Origin: Gloeocapsopsis dulcis
GTDB taxonomy: Bacteria > Cyanobacteriota > Cyanobacteriia > Cyanobacteriales > Chroococcidiopsidaceae
Reading direction: 5' to 3'
DNA: 64,000 nucleotides
Assembly (NCBI RefSeq): GCF_032163395.1
Contig: NZ_CP119968.1
Coordinates: forward strand, 3,746,001 to 3,810,000
Part shown: piece after piece, positions 1 to 8,549 of the stretch
Layout: each line of letters starts with the position of its first letter
Numbering within the stretch: position 1 is the stretch's first letter
The notes under the pieces: model-generated
Seen by the model: only the letters and a program-made list of their open reading frames with translations
Told to the model about the DNA's origin: nothing
Database searches by the model: none
Program-made: the position numbers and the translations under genes

Positions 1-342
1 TTAATTAATACTCGCGTTAATAAGATACTAGCTCTTGTAGCTGCAGTATTATTGGTAACAGTACTGTGGCAGTTGTACCAGATCGCACCAGTTGCTGCAT
101 TGGATTTATTTCCCAGCAAATGGCGTGTTTTAGGTTTGCTGCTGGCTGGCTGTAGCTTTGCACTTGGGAACTTATTTTTTCAAATTCCTTTAAGTGTGGT
201 GCGGGTGCTTGTTACTAGTGATGCAGAATTTGCTGCAACAAAACCTTATTCTCAAGAAAAGATAGCACCGGATTTTACAATTTTAGGTTTGCAGGTAAAT
301 CAACTTATACCCAAGTTCGCAAACACTCACACGGAAAACTGA
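1..342 (+). CDS. Low-complexity tail membrane protein (3' part, cut by window start)
   Basis: The frame is open from the first base, so the gene begins outside the window; an internal TTG at 52 is not needed as a start. The visible 113 residues hold two hydrophobic segments (about residues 8-25 and 45-65), then the motifs RVLVTSDAEFAATKPY and DFTILGLQVNQLIPKF, followed by a short polar end. This matches my memory of the cyanobacterial family annotated as low-complexity tail membrane protein, whose function is unknown. It ends seven bases before the next gene and probably shares its transcript. Family assignment is fairly secure; no role can be given. Confidence 0.7.
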   Translation, partial: LINTRVNKILALVAAVLLVTVLWQLYQIAPVAALDLFPSKWRVLGLLLAGCSFALGNLFFQIPLSVVRVLVTSDAEFAATKPYSQEKIAPDFTILGLQVNQLIPKFANTHTEN

Positions 343-348
343 GGAAAT

Positions 349-552
349 ATGGCTATTATCCCTGCTTCTCGCCATTCTCAATCAGATCAAAATCAAATTT
401 GGGATCATCTCAAACAAGCGATCGCAGCAACTTCTGGATTTCGCCGCTGGCAACTTGAGCGATCGCCACAAGATGCCCAGATTAAAAATCTGAGTTTAGA
501 CCACCAAGTAAAACTCTATTTGCGGGAAACTTTAGAAACTTTAGCGTATTAA
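349..552 (+). CDS. Conserved small cyanobacterial hypothetical protein
   Basis: A 67-residue ORF starts at ATG seven bases after the upstream stop, with GAGGAA just before it serving as ribosome binding site and overlapping the upstream stop codon. The product is soluble, with a central FRRWQLER stretch and a C-terminal helix-like segment (LDHQVKLYLRETLETLAY). No catalytic motif or membrane segment is visible. The tight spacing points to co-transcription with the membrane protein. I recognise the general style of a short conserved cyanobacterial protein but no named family. Confidence 0.65.
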   Translation: MAIIPASRHSQSDQNQIWDHLKQAIAATSGFRRWQLERSPQDAQIKNLSLDHQVKLYLRETLETLAY

Positions 553-657
553 AGTGCAAATGGGAAGCATGAAAGGACTCAAGCGCAAACAAAAAGCAAT
601 TCTATCTACGCTGCTTATCCTGCGGAGTCCTTCCCCCCTATTAGATTGTGGCTAGTG

Positions 658-1239
658 TTAGCTTATTTGATTGAGTAAGTCTCGAACACGTCCCCCGCGA
701 TTGAGGATATCTTGAATATTTCCACTTAAGCGACGTAACTGACGATAAGCAACTTCTAGGCGATCGCCATCTACTTGTACTTCCCGTGTTGGATAGTTTT
801 GCAGCACCTCAATCAGAGAAACTTGTCCATCACGAGCAGAAAGAACTAATGCAGCACGTAATGCTTGTCTATCAGCTCGTCGTGAAGGTGTATAGATGAC
901 TTGACTAACTTCGTCAAGCAAAGTATTGCCTACAGGACTATTTAACAAACGATCCAAGAAGATAGGATTGACTTTGACAGGTTCAGTTAAATAACGACGT
1001 ACTGTTGCTGGATCTTGTCCTGCTCTGGCAAGATTAGAGCGTAGCGATCTCGAAAGTTCTCCAGTCTCAGCAAAGCGAGAAAGTTCGGCGACAGAGACTG
1101 ATTGTCGAAAAATCCGGTACCTAAGTACCACTCGCTCAGCAGCATTAGCTACAGGAATCTCAAAAATACCATGACTACTAAAGAAAATACCTGTACTTGC
1201 CACTACTGCAGCAGCAAGATGTAAAAATCTCAAACGCAT
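658..1239 (-). CDS. DUF1400-type exported protein
   Basis: The 193-residue product begins with a basic stretch and a hydrophobic segment ending near IPVANAAERV, a likely signal peptide with an AxA-like cleavage site. The mature part (ERVVLRYRIFRQSVSVAELSRFAETG, QDPATVRRYLTEPVKVNP, NSPVGNTLLDEVSQVIYTPS) is the DUF1400 domain that in cyanobacteria often precedes an alpha/beta hydrolase; here it stands alone. I chose the ATG at 1239; an upstream in-frame TTG at 1287 would add 16 basic residues. It faces the small gene upstream convergently. Function is unknown beyond likely export. Confidence 0.75.
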   Translation of the reverse strand: MRLRFLHLAAAVVASTGIFFSSHGIFEIPVANAAERVVLRYRIFRQSVSVAELSRFAETGELSRSLRSNLARAGQDPATVRRYLTEPVKVNPIFLDRLLNSPVGNTLLDEVSQVIYTPSRRADRQALRAALVLSARDGQVSLIEVLQNYPTREVQVDGDRLEVAYRQLRRLSGNIQDILNRGGRVRDLLNQIS

Positions 1240-1807
1240 TTTTCTGTTGATTTTAAATCGTTCTTTATTAATTCTTTTGACGAGCAATCGGTATGTTAAG
1301 TTGCACTATCCTAAGCACTGAGTGCAATATCTCTCTCGAGAGGTAAGCCACTGTCGTTTGACACCCTCAAGAGGATTAATCCACCTAACTTTCTTTTTAT
1401 ACTAGTTTGATTGCTTGATTGTACTGATAATCTTCTCCTCACTGCCTAGTTTTTTGTTCCTTTACGCTTTTTTGTTCAACAAAGCCTGTTACTGTCGTAT
1501 CTTGGCACTCTTACGTAAGTCCTATTTTTGATAAAAAACTTAGGGAACTTGGCTACAAATGTCTTTGTCTTCCGCTATAGTTTTGCATGGGTTTTATAAC
1601 TTTTCAGCTAATAGCGTATTTGGTCAAATACTCATAAACTGGTGTAGTTATCATGCAGATTGCAATGGGGCAATGCTAGTAAGCCCTCAAAGTGACCCCA
1701 GATAAGGCACAAGCAATAATGTACGTGTTCTTATCTCATGAATAAAGTTTTTGCGTTTGTAGGCAATCGCCTTACCTTAGTTCAAGAATTCAAGAGATGC
1801 AGACAGT
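1240..1807. other. Intergenic region between divergent exported-protein genes
   Basis: About 570 bases lie between the minus-strand DUF1400 gene and the plus-strand SLH/beta-helix gene, so promoters for both should be here. The stretch is AT-rich with no convincing ORF, RNA gene or long repeat that I can see. A long regulatory leader for the surface protein is possible but not demonstrated. Confidence 0.5.
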
Positions 1808-3664
1808 ATGACAAACCACGGTTCAGACAACCACAAATCAAATATTTTTAGAGTTATTTCTACTAAAAGGCGTGCGCCACATCTATCTTTAGGTGCAAAA
1901 GCGAGTGCATTATTATTTGTGGCTACAGGTGCAATTTTGGCTGACACAGCGATTACGCAAAGTGTAGCGCCCAAGGCAATCGCATCTTCTAAAAAGCTTG
2001 CTCAATTCGTTGTTCCAACAACAAACGAGCCGACTTCTACGCCAACACCTAGCCCGACTCTAAGTCCATCTCCGTTACCTACCACAAGTCCATCACCATC
2101 ACCAACGCCAACACCTAGCCCGACTCTAAGTCCATCTCCGTCACCAACACTATCTCCAACTCAAACTACTCCGACGACACCAAGTACAAATCAAGTTCCA
2201 GCAACGACAACAGTTATTTACGTGAATCCCCAAACTGGAACCGATAGTGCTGGTGCTGGAAGTACCGCAGCAGCCCCTTACAGGACAATTACCTATGCAC
2301 TCAGCCAAGCACAGCCAGGTACAGCGATTCAATTAGCACCTGGAAACTATAGCAGTGAAACAGGAGAAGTTTTCCCACTCACAATTAGACAGGGTGTAAC
2401 CCTACGCGGCGATGACGCTAGCAAAGGGCAATCCATTATCATTACAGGCGGTGGAGAGTATGTGAGTCCCACATTTGCGCGGCAAAATGTCACAGTACGC
2501 GCTGAGAACAATAGTGCAATTAGTGGAGTAACAATTACCAATCCTAATACCCGGGGAACTGCGCTGTGGATTGAGTCTACGAATCCTACTGTAACGAACA
2601 ATACTTTCATCGAGAGTAACCGCGACGGCGTTTTTGTTACTGGTGCAGCCAATCCTAAGATTGAGGCTAATGTCTTTAGTAAAAATGGCGGTAATGGTAT
2701 TTCAGTAGCGCGTTCTGCTCAAGGCGAAATTCGCAATAATACATTCCAAGATACAGGTTTTGGGTTAGCGATCGGTGGTGCTTCCTCCCCGTTAGTCGCA
2801 GAAAATCAAATCAAGGAGAACCAGGACGGTATTTATATCTCTGAATCGGCTCGTCCTATTCTACGTAGCAACGTAATTGAGAACAACAAGCGTGACGGTA
2901 TTGTAGCTACTGTAAATGCCCAACCAGATCTCGGTACTGCCGAAAGCACAGGCAATAACATCATCCGTAGTAATGAACGTTACGATGTTTACAACGCAAC
3001 TCGCGGTAATACGTTACTTGCTGTTGGCAATACGCTTGATGCTAAGCGTACCTCAGGAAGAGTGAATCTTGTTGCGCCACAATTTGCCTTTAGTGATGTG
3101 CAGGGATTATGGGCACAACCTTATATCGCAGCCTTAGCATCGCGAGAGATTATTGCTGGTTTTCCTGATGGCACTTTCAAGCCCAATGAACCAGTAACGC
3201 GGGCGCAATTTGCAGCAATTGTGAGTAAAGCGTTTGCTCCAACACCGCAACGTCAAGCGCAGGAATTCAATGATGTTAACCGTAATTTCTGGGGATATCA
3301 AGCTATTCAAACTGCTTACCGAGGCGGCTTTGTTGCTGGTTATCCAGGTGGTGCATTTCAACCACAGCAACAGATTCCTCGGGTTCAAGCATTAGTTTCT
3401 TTAGCCAATGGCTTGAATTTGCGTGCTGATAATCCAAACGTACTTGTTGCTTATGCAGATGCTTCCCAAATTCCGAGTTATGCTACCGATGCAGTTGCTG
3501 CAGCAACTCAAAGGCAACTTGTCGTGAACTACCCGTCACCAAATCAATTAAATCCCAATCGCCCTGCTACGCGTGCTGAAGTTGCAGCATTTGTCTATCA
3601 AGCACTTGTGAATTCTGGGCGAGCACAAGAAATTGCATCACCTTATCTAGTCAGAGTTCCTTAG
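1808..3664 (+). CDS. Surface protein: DUF1565 parallel beta-helix with C-terminal SLH domains
   Basis: 618 residues from ATG. An N-terminal hydrophobic stretch (about 28-50) looks like a signal or anchor. Residues about 70-125 form a Ser/Thr/Pro linker built of TPTPSPTLSPSPSP-like repeats. Residues about 137-415 (VIYVNPQTGTDSAGAG, then repeated NNTFxx, NGGNGISV and ENQDGIYIS rungs) form a right-handed parallel beta-helix of DUF1565 type. Three S-layer homology modules follow at about 424-475 (FPDGTFKPNEPVTRAQFA), 486-540 and 548-600 (PNRPATRAEVAAFVYQ). SLH modules usually bind cell-wall polysaccharide, so this is probably a cell-surface protein with a carbohydrate-facing beta-helix. Its substrate is unknown. 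Confidence 0.88.
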   Translation: MTNHGSDNHKSNIFRVISTKRRAPHLSLGAKASALLFVATGAILADTAITQSVAPKAIASSKKLAQFVVPTTNEPTSTPTPSPTLSPSPLPTTSPSPSPTPTPSPTLSPSPSPTLSPTQTTPTTPSTNQVPATTTVIYVNPQTGTDSAGAGSTAAAPYRTITYALSQAQPGTAIQLAPGNYSSETGEVFPLTIRQGVTLRGDDASKGQSIIITGGGEYVSPTFARQNVTVRAENNSAISGVTITNPNTRGTALWIESTNPTVTNNTFIESNRDGVFVTGAANPKIEANVFSKNGGNGISVARSAQGEIRNNTFQDTGFGLAIGGASSPLVAENQIKENQDGIYISESARPILRSNVIENNKRDGIVATVNAQPDLGTAESTGNNIIRSNERYDVYNATRGNTLLAVGNTLDAKRTSGRVNLVAPQFAFSDVQGLWAQPYIAALASREIIAGFPDGTFKPNEPVTRAQFAAIVSKAFAPTPQRQAQEFNDVNRNFWGYQAIQTAYRGGFVAGYPGGAFQPQQQIPRVQALVSLANGLNLRADNPNVLVAYADASQIPSYATDAVAAATQRQLVVNYPSPNQLNPNRPATRAEVAAFVYQALVNSGRAQEIASPYLVRVP

Positions 3665-3676
3665 AGCTAATTTAAA

Positions 3677-3709
3677 AGCGCCAGACTCGTTATTCACTGT
3701 TCTGGCGCT
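3677..3709 (+). terminator. Stem-loop after the SLH gene
   Basis: AGCGCCAGA (3677-3685) pairs perfectly with TCTGGCGCT (3701-3709) across a 15-base loop, 12 bases after the stop. There is no strong T-run, so it is a probable transcript end or mRNA-stabilising hairpin rather than a textbook terminator. Confidence 0.6.
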
Positions 3710-3735
3710 GTAAAGATTTGATTGTTAAGTGATTT

Positions 3736-3808
3736 AGGGTCTTTTATACTAAGCGACCCTACTTCTTTATTGAATTTTATATTCAGGGTCTTTAAATTGG
3801 CTGACCCC
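3736..3808. repeat. Two GGGTC/GACCC inverted repeats in tandem
   Basis: AGGGTC (3736-3741) faces GACCCT (3755-3760), and a second AGGGTC (3785-3790) faces GACCCC (3803-3808). Each could form a short hairpin; the spacing between like elements is about 49 bases. They lie in the 301-base gap between the SLH gene and the DUF3493 gene, which otherwise holds only AT-rich sequence. Confidence 0.4.
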
Positions 3809-3965
3809 GTTTGAACCTATATATATAATGGCAGAACTTCTATAGAAATCTTGCGTTTCCTAATTATTTTTTTATTTTTTATACCAGTATATGTTTTTGA
3901 TTAAATATATTTAAGGTTTTGTTAAAATTAGGACTAGCTTGTTGCTATTAGAACTTATGTATGCA

Positions 3966-4244
3966 TTAACTTTTACGCGAGTCCCGATCCCATCTAAATA
4001 GGAATATCATTAAAGCTACAACTCCAACTTGGAGCGCAAAATTAGGTAAAGCCGTCTCAACATCACGTCCAGCTGCTAATTGAGTTAGGAAAATTAATGC
4101 TCCAATAAATCCAGAAGCACCAAAGCTAAAATAAACAAATTTACGTAAGCCTCGATAGGGAGCAGCAGCTTCAGCTTTTAAGCGGGCATATTGCTCAGGA
4201 GTAAAACGTTTATTGCTGGTTTTTTTTGAATTTGGTTTTACCAT
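3966..4244 (-). CDS. DUF3493 small membrane protein
   Basis: 92 residues from the ATG at 4244. The open frame continues further upstream, but that extension runs antisense through the tRNA-Thr gene and is not credible. The N-terminal part is basic and polar (MVKPNSKKTSNKRFTPEQYARLKAE); then come PYRGLRKFVYFSFGASGFIGALIFL and ALQVGVVALMIFLFRWDRD, giving two membrane segments. This is the DUF3493 pattern found in cyanobacteria and plastids. Function unknown; a thylakoid or plasma-membrane location is likely. Confidence 0.8.
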   Translation of the reverse strand: MVKPNSKKTSNKRFTPEQYARLKAEAAAPYRGLRKFVYFSFGASGFIGALIFLTQLAAGRDVETALPNFALQVGVVALMIFLFRWDRDSRKS

Positions 4245-4280
4245 GAGAACTAAAATCCTGATACAATAATATGCTGCCAC

Positions 4281-4352
4281 GCCGATGTAGCTCAGTGGTA
4301 GAGCAATCGATTCGTAATCGATCGGTCGCGAGTTCAAATCTCGCCATCGGCT
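4281..4352 (+). tRNA. tRNA-Thr (anticodon CGT)
   Basis: A 72-base cloverleaf: acceptor GCCGATG (4281-4287) pairs with CATCGGC (4345-4351) and T follows as discriminator. The anticodon stem ATCGA/TCGAT encloses loop TTCGTAA, so the anticodon is CGT (4313-4315), reading ACG threonine codons. The T-arm GCGAG-TTCAAAT-CTCGC is perfect. CCA is not encoded. Its 3' end is duplicated at 5711-5743, marking it as an integration target. Confidence 0.93.
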
Positions 4353-4539
4353 TAAGTTAATCATAGCTATAAACTCTAAAACTTCAAAGTAAAAGCCTTG
4401 TACTGTAATATCTTGAGGTTTTAAGGTTACAAAGTAATTTACAGGTATCAATGCCTGATCTCATTACTTTGAATATTTTTTGAGTATTTTTGAGTATGAA
4501 TATATGATAGAGCTATCGATAACATACTCAGCAAACCGT

Positions 4540-5697
4540 ATGTATTCTAAAACGCCTCTTGCCAAATCTCCTAAAGGCTCTGTAAGTGTTGAAAGTTTTC
4601 AAGGTAGATTAAGACTCCGTTTACCCAGGCAGTTATATAGTGGTACGCAAAAGCGGATAGCTATAGGACTTGCAGATACACCAGAAAACCGTATAGAAGC
4701 AGAACGTAAGGCTAGAACGATTGAGCTAGATATTCTGACGGATAACTTTGATCCAACATTGAAAAAGTATCAGCCGAAGACTCACTTAACAGTTATTGAA
4801 TCAGTTAAACAAAAGCAAGAGCCTAGCATAACCGAGTTATGGGCAAAATATTGTGAGGTCAAAAAACCTACTTGTGCGCCAGGAACTTGGAAAAGTGGAT
4901 ATTTGATTATGACTAAGCACTTAAACCGATGTCCTGTTGAGAAGTCACTAGATCAATCGGCTGCTATTTATGACTGGGCGATCGCTAACTTGACCCCAGA
5001 TACAGCCAGAAGATTGATTATGTATCTCAAATCATGCTGCACTTGGGCAGTAAGGCACACGCTCATTAGTCATAACCCGTTTGAGAATATGGAGCCTATC
5101 AAAGTTAAGAAGTATTCAAACGAAGATCGCGATGTAAACCCATTTACTAAAGAAGAACGAGACTTAATTATTGAAGGATTTAAAAGCAATCTTTACTACA
5201 AACACTATGCACCATTTGTTAAGTTTTTATTCTATACAGGTTGCCGCCCTTCAGAAGCTATAGCGCTTCAATGGAAACACGTTAGTAATTCAAAAATTTT
5301 ATTTGAACAGTCTGTTGTAAATTCAGTTGATGGCTTAGTTTTAAAGAAGGGGTTAAAAACACAAGATAAAAGAGAATTCCCGATAGGGCAACAATTAAGG
5401 CTACTGTTGGAAGAAATTAGACCTGAAAATGGTTCTCTTGAAAGCTTAGTTTTTCCTTCACCTAAAGGGGGTTGGATCGATGTTCATAATTTTAGAAATA
5501 GAGCTTGGAAAGCTGTAATTGATAGTCTAGGTATTGAGTACCGTAAGCCCTATCAAACAAGACATACCTTCATAAGCCAACAAAAAGCATTAGGAGTAGA
5601 AGATAGTCAAATTGCTAGAGCTTGTGGAACTTCAATCAATATGATTCATAAACATTATGCTGGTATTGTTCAACAAATTCAGTTTCACGATATGTAG
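4540..5697 (+). CDS. Tyrosine recombinase (site-specific integrase) of the tRNA-Thr element
   Basis: 385 residues from ATG 4540; in-frame starts also exist at ATG 4504 and TTG 4480, but the conserved integrase N-terminus (KGSVSVESFQGRLRLRLPRQL) fits the later start. The C-terminal catalytic domain holds Arg236 in TGCRPSEA, a lysine in the beta-hairpin LKKGLKTQDKRE, RH in PYQTRHTF (Arg341), and Tyr373 in IHKHYAG as nucleophile. All residues needed for strand exchange appear present, although the first His of the HxxR box is Tyr, as in many phage-type integrases. It lies between duplicated tRNA-Thr ends, which should be its attachment sites. Confidence 0.9.
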   Translation: MYSKTPLAKSPKGSVSVESFQGRLRLRLPRQLYSGTQKRIAIGLADTPENRIEAERKARTIELDILTDNFDPTLKKYQPKTHLTVIESVKQKQEPSITELWAKYCEVKKPTCAPGTWKSGYLIMTKHLNRCPVEKSLDQSAAIYDWAIANLTPDTARRLIMYLKSCCTWAVRHTLISHNPFENMEPIKVKKYSNEDRDVNPFTKEERDLIIEGFKSNLYYKHYAPFVKFLFYTGCRPSEAIALQWKHVSNSKILFEQSVVNSVDGLVLKKGLKTQDKREFPIGQQLRLLLEEIRPENGSLESLVFPSPKGGWIDVHNFRNRAWKAVIDSLGIEYRKPYQTRHTFISQQKALGVEDSQIARACGTSINMIHKHYAGIVQQIQFHDM

Positions 5698-5710
5698 AGT
5701 AGACATCAAG

Positions 5711-5743
5711 CGATCGCAAGTTCACATCTCGCCATCGGCTTAA
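5711..5743 (+). repeat. Right attachment site: duplicated tRNA-Thr 3' end
   Basis: 33 bases match tRNA-Thr positions 4323-4355 with three mismatches; the last 18 are identical. Only the T-arm and 3' acceptor strand are present, so this is not a functional tRNA. It starts 13 bases after the integrase stop. Confidence 0.8.
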
Positions 5744-5755
5744 AGTAACTTGAAC

Positions 5756-6739
5756 TTATTGTTCAAAACCGGATGTTGGTTTAGACTCAACTTTTAATCC
5801 AGGTAGTCCCTCAAGTTTTTCTACAGGAAAGACTGGGGCAGCTTCCTGAGGAACAAAAATTGTTAACCCTCCTGGTACACACTCGACGTCAATCGGAGTG
5901 TCACCAATAAGTTCGCCATCTAAGACAACTTTTTGTGGTGGATCTGTGCGAACAATGACACGTTTGGTGCGGAGATAACCAATATCCTCACGCTGTGCAG
6001 CGTTTTCATTTAAGGCAGTTTGAAGTAAGTGGTAAGAAGCAGCGATCGCACCTGCACGCGACGCGGGTGCAATCACGGTAACATCAAGAAGCCCGTCATC
6101 AAACACGACTCCTGCAGGTCCTTGTGCCAAAATAGAAGTTGGAGGAGCCGCATTAGCAACTGTCACCGCAGATGCAGTTACAGTAATAATTTTATCTTCA
6201 GTTTCAATCTCGGCTTCAAAGCTTTCCATCTCGCGCAATTCTTGCAGTCCTGCCATAATGTAAGCCATGATGCCAAAGCGATTTTTAGCTTCGCGATCAG
6301 CACGCTTGACAGTTTCGGCTTCAAAACCAATTCCTGCCAACAAAACCATAGGTAGATTATTGCAACGGGCTGCGTCGACAACACGCGTCGCACCACCTAA
6401 AATTGTCTGACAAGCTGCTTCGATTGTGTTAGGTAGCTCTAAAGCAGCAGCAAAGGCGTTGGCTGTACCGCGAGAAATAATACCGAGAGGAATGTTTTTA
6501 CCTACCAATGCTGCTGCAGCTGTAGACAGTGTGCCATCACCACCGGAAGCAATAATTGTTGTTGCACCTTGCGCGATCGCTTCTTTAGCTATCTCATCAG
6601 CCCCCTTATCTTCGGTAGTAAACCGAATATCAAGATTAATCTCTGCTTCTAAAATTCCGCGAATTTGGGCTAAATCTTGTTCAGGATCGCTTTGACCAGC
6701 AACTGGATTAAAGATCAAACAAGCATCAGTTCTGCTCAT
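5756..6739 (-). CDS. YegS/BmrU-type lipid kinase (diacylglycerol kinase family)
   Basis: 327 residues from ATG. The N-terminal catalytic lobe has FNPVAGQ (10-16), the nucleotide-binding GGDGT (66-70) and GTAN (91-94). Further on come VLLAGIGFEAETV and, in the beta-sandwich lobe, DGLLDVTVIAP and VVLDGELIGDTPIDVE. These are the hallmarks of the DAGK-catalytic/YegS family, which phosphorylates lipids such as diacylglycerol or sphingoid bases at the membrane; the exact substrate cannot be told. It ends 13 bases from the right end of the tRNA-Thr element and was probably the original neighbour of that tRNA. Confidence 0.88.
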   Translation of the reverse strand: MSRTDACLIFNPVAGQSDPEQDLAQIRGILEAEINLDIRFTTEDKGADEIAKEAIAQGATTIIASGGDGTLSTAAAALVGKNIPLGIISRGTANAFAAALELPNTIEAACQTILGGATRVVDAARCNNLPMVLLAGIGFEAETVKRADREAKNRFGIMAYIMAGLQELREMESFEAEIETEDKIITVTASAVTVANAAPPTSILAQGPAGVVFDDGLLDVTVIAPASRAGAIAASYHLLQTALNENAAQREDIGYLRTKRVIVRTDPPQKVVLDGELIGDTPIDVECVPGGLTIFVPQEAAPVFPVEKLEGLPGLKVESKPTSGFEQ

Positions 6740-6945
6740 ACAAATCTAGTTTTTAATCATGATTGTTCAGCTTTCTAGATCAACACATTGCCTTACTTTG
6801 CGATCGCCATTTCTTACGAAGCGCCACAACATTACCAAAGTCAAAGACAGTCTACAATTTAGAAAGCTTAAGCTTTAAATCTTAGTAAGAATATAACACT
6901 TGCTGTTTCAAAGCTGACACTACCTAAAGTTACAAAAGTCTTAAA

Positions 6946-7203
6946 ATGCCAGACCCAATGATGTACCAGCAGGACACTTATGTGATCCTGGAACCTAACC
7001 AACCCGAACAGTTTTTAACTGCAGCAGAACTGTTGGCAAAACTGGAAGCAGTTCTCAACCAACACCAGGAAGATTTACCACAAGAGTTACAGAGATTTAC
7101 ATCGATTCAAGCACAAGCTCAATACTTAATGGATACAAGCTGTGAATTTGATGTTGGTCCTGGAAAATATTTACAGTGGTATGCTGTCCGCCTAGAGAAG
7201 TAG
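6946..7203 (+). CDS. crr7: Chlororespiratory reduction protein 7 (CRR7) homologue
   Basis: 85 residues from ATG 6946; a second in-frame ATG at 6958 is possible. The sequence MYQQDTYVILEPNQPEQFLT, then the PQELQRFTSIQAQAQYLMDTSCEFDVGPG stretch and LQWYAVRLEK agree with the CRR7 family of cyanobacteria and chloroplasts. In plants CRR7 is needed for assembly or stability of the NDH-1 photosynthetic complex; a similar role here is inferred. No membrane segments. It converges with the DUF2854 gene, with seven bases between the stops. Confidence 0.85.
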   Translation: MPDPMMYQQDTYVILEPNQPEQFLTAAELLAKLEAVLNQHQEDLPQELQRFTSIQAQAQYLMDTSCEFDVGPGKYLQWYAVRLEK

Positions 7204-7210
7204 TTGGCAG

Positions 7211-7804
7211 TTAACTAGCGTTGACTTCTGAACCCTCTTTCAAAGTTGGACTACTTGCTTGTGAAGTAGTAATTAAAGCTAGCTCTATTTTTTCTGATTC
7301 TGGTTGTGCAATTTCTACCCGAATTCCAGGACCAAAAAAGCTTTCCATTTTTCGCTGTTTATCTTGCCAAACTTGTAAGGGAATGAGTGGAGAGTCAAAT
7401 TCTAAAATTAAAGCATAAGCATCTTGAATTTCAGCTTCGCGTAAGCCTGTAATGACTGGTCTTTCTTCATCTATAGGGCTAAGACCAAGAAACGAAAGCG
7501 TTGTATCTAAGTGTGCTTCTTGACCGTAACGATAGCGAGTGACATCTTGACGAATTTGATTTTGCGTTGCTGTTGCTTGTGTTTTGCGAAGTGTTAGTAA
7601 CTCCGGTGTTGTCGGTTGGCTGAATGGTATTGGTACAAGTTCCGCTGCTTTTAGTGCTAATCCTCCAAGTAATAAAGGTATACCGTAAAAAAATCCCACT
7701 AAGTTGAGTGTAGGGTTGCCATTGAAGTAGGCAGTAAATCCAACAATTGTTAATATTCCACCGAGAACTAACCCTAGTGTTCCTAAAGATGTTTGACGTA
7801 ACAT
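7211..7804 (-). CDS. DUF2854 membrane protein
   Basis: 197 residues from ATG. Two transmembrane helices lie near the N-terminus (about 10-28 and 34-54: LGLVLGGILTIVGFTAYFNG and NLVGFFYGIPLLLGGLALKA). A soluble domain follows with RYRYGQEAHLDTTLSFLGL, PVITGLREAEIQDAYALILEFDSP and KMESFFGPGIRVEI. This is the DUF2854 family shared by cyanobacteria and plant chloroplasts, without a firmly assigned function as far as I know. It converges on crr7, so the two genes are not co-transcribed. Confidence 0.87.
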   Translation of the reverse strand: MLRQTSLGTLGLVLGGILTIVGFTAYFNGNPTLNLVGFFYGIPLLLGGLALKAAELVPIPFSQPTTPELLTLRKTQATATQNQIRQDVTRYRYGQEAHLDTTLSFLGLSPIDEERPVITGLREAEIQDAYALILEFDSPLIPLQVWQDKQRKMESFFGPGIRVEIAQPESEKIELALITTSQASSPTLKEGSEVNAS

Positions 7805-7844
7805 AGTGCTCAGTCGCTAATCGCAATAACTCCAAGCTTTATTA

Positions 7845-8549
7845 TCATCTGCTTTTAATGCATAAGTACTCAGCATAGGTCGGTGCATTGTAATTTGCTT
7901 CCACAATTTCAAACCCTGCTCTTGTGAGCATCCCTTCTATAATCCATCCATACGTGCTGTGTTCTTCACGCACATGCATCTCAAAATCTCTGGCTGTCCA
8001 ACCTTCACCTTCAGTAGCAACTTGTCTAATCCATTGATTAATTGATGCTTCATAGTCTGTGGGTGGAAACGAGTAAATCGCATCTCGCAAGTAGAAGACG
8101 CCTTTTAACTTAAGCATTGCAGCTATTCTCAGAAAAGCCGTCATTTTCCAGAAATCTGGCAAAATGTGAAGTGCATTTTTGGTGACAACAAAGTCAGCTT
8201 GCTTGTCTTGATGTTCGTAACTCAAAAATCCTGCGTGATAAAACTTGATGTTCGTTGTGCCTACTTTTTGCGCTTTGCGTTGAGCGTAGGTGAGCATCGT
8301 TTGTGAAATATCGACAGCATGGACACAAGCCCCAGTGAACGCAGCTTGAATGGCAAAATTACCTGTACCTGCCCCTAGATCGATAACAGAATGCTCCGCA
8401 GTAATTCCCAATCGAGTGACTAAAGCTTGCTCTTTTTCTGGTGTACTAGATGTCTGGTTGCGATCGTAAACTTCAACTTGTGCTGCATCCTCAAAGTCAA
8501 CTCCAGCCATTTTGGATTCATCATAATACCACGCAGGAAAAGAGGTCAT
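7845..8549 (-). CDS. Class I SAM-dependent methyltransferase
   Basis: 234 residues from ATG 8549. The SAM-binding motif I is VIDLGAGTGNFAIQAA (about 55-70), followed by the acidic VHAVDIS and a post-motif FVVTKNALHILPDF. The C-terminal half (FYLRDAIYSFPPTDYEASINQW, HSTYGWIIEGMLTRAGFEIVEANY) resembles small-molecule methyltransferases. The start codon overlaps the GNAT gene stop by four bases (ATGA type), so the two are translationally coupled. Substrate unknown. Confidence 0.87.
   Translation of the reverse strand: MTSFPAWYYDESKMAGVDFEDAAQVEVYDRNQTSSTPEKEQALVTRLGITAEHSVIDLGAGTGNFAIQAAFTGACVHAVDISQTMLTYAQRKAQKVGTTNIKFYHAGFLSYEHQDKQADFVVTKNALHILPDFWKMTAFLRIAAMLKLKGVFYLRDAIYSFPPTDYEASINQWIRQVATEGEGWTARDFEMHVREEHSTYGWIIEGMLTRAGFEIVEANYNAPTYAEYLCIKSR

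Larger units (their letters stand above)
4323..5743 (+). mobile_element. Minimal integrase-only element in tRNA-Thr(CGT)
   Basis: The 3' end of tRNA-Thr (4323-4355) and a near-copy at 5711-5743 (30 of 33 identical, with an 18-base perfect core ATCTCGCCATCGGCTTAA) bracket one gene, a tyrosine recombinase reading away from the tRNA. This is the usual layout of a tRNA-targeted integrative element, reduced to about 1.4 kb. It could be a streamlined mobile unit, a satellite depending on a larger element, or the remnant left by deletion of cargo. Confidence 0.72.

Noticed and set aside
4245-4451. Upstream extension of the DUF3493 reading frame
   Set aside because: It runs antisense through the tRNA-Thr gene; the conserved protein begins at the ATG at 4244.
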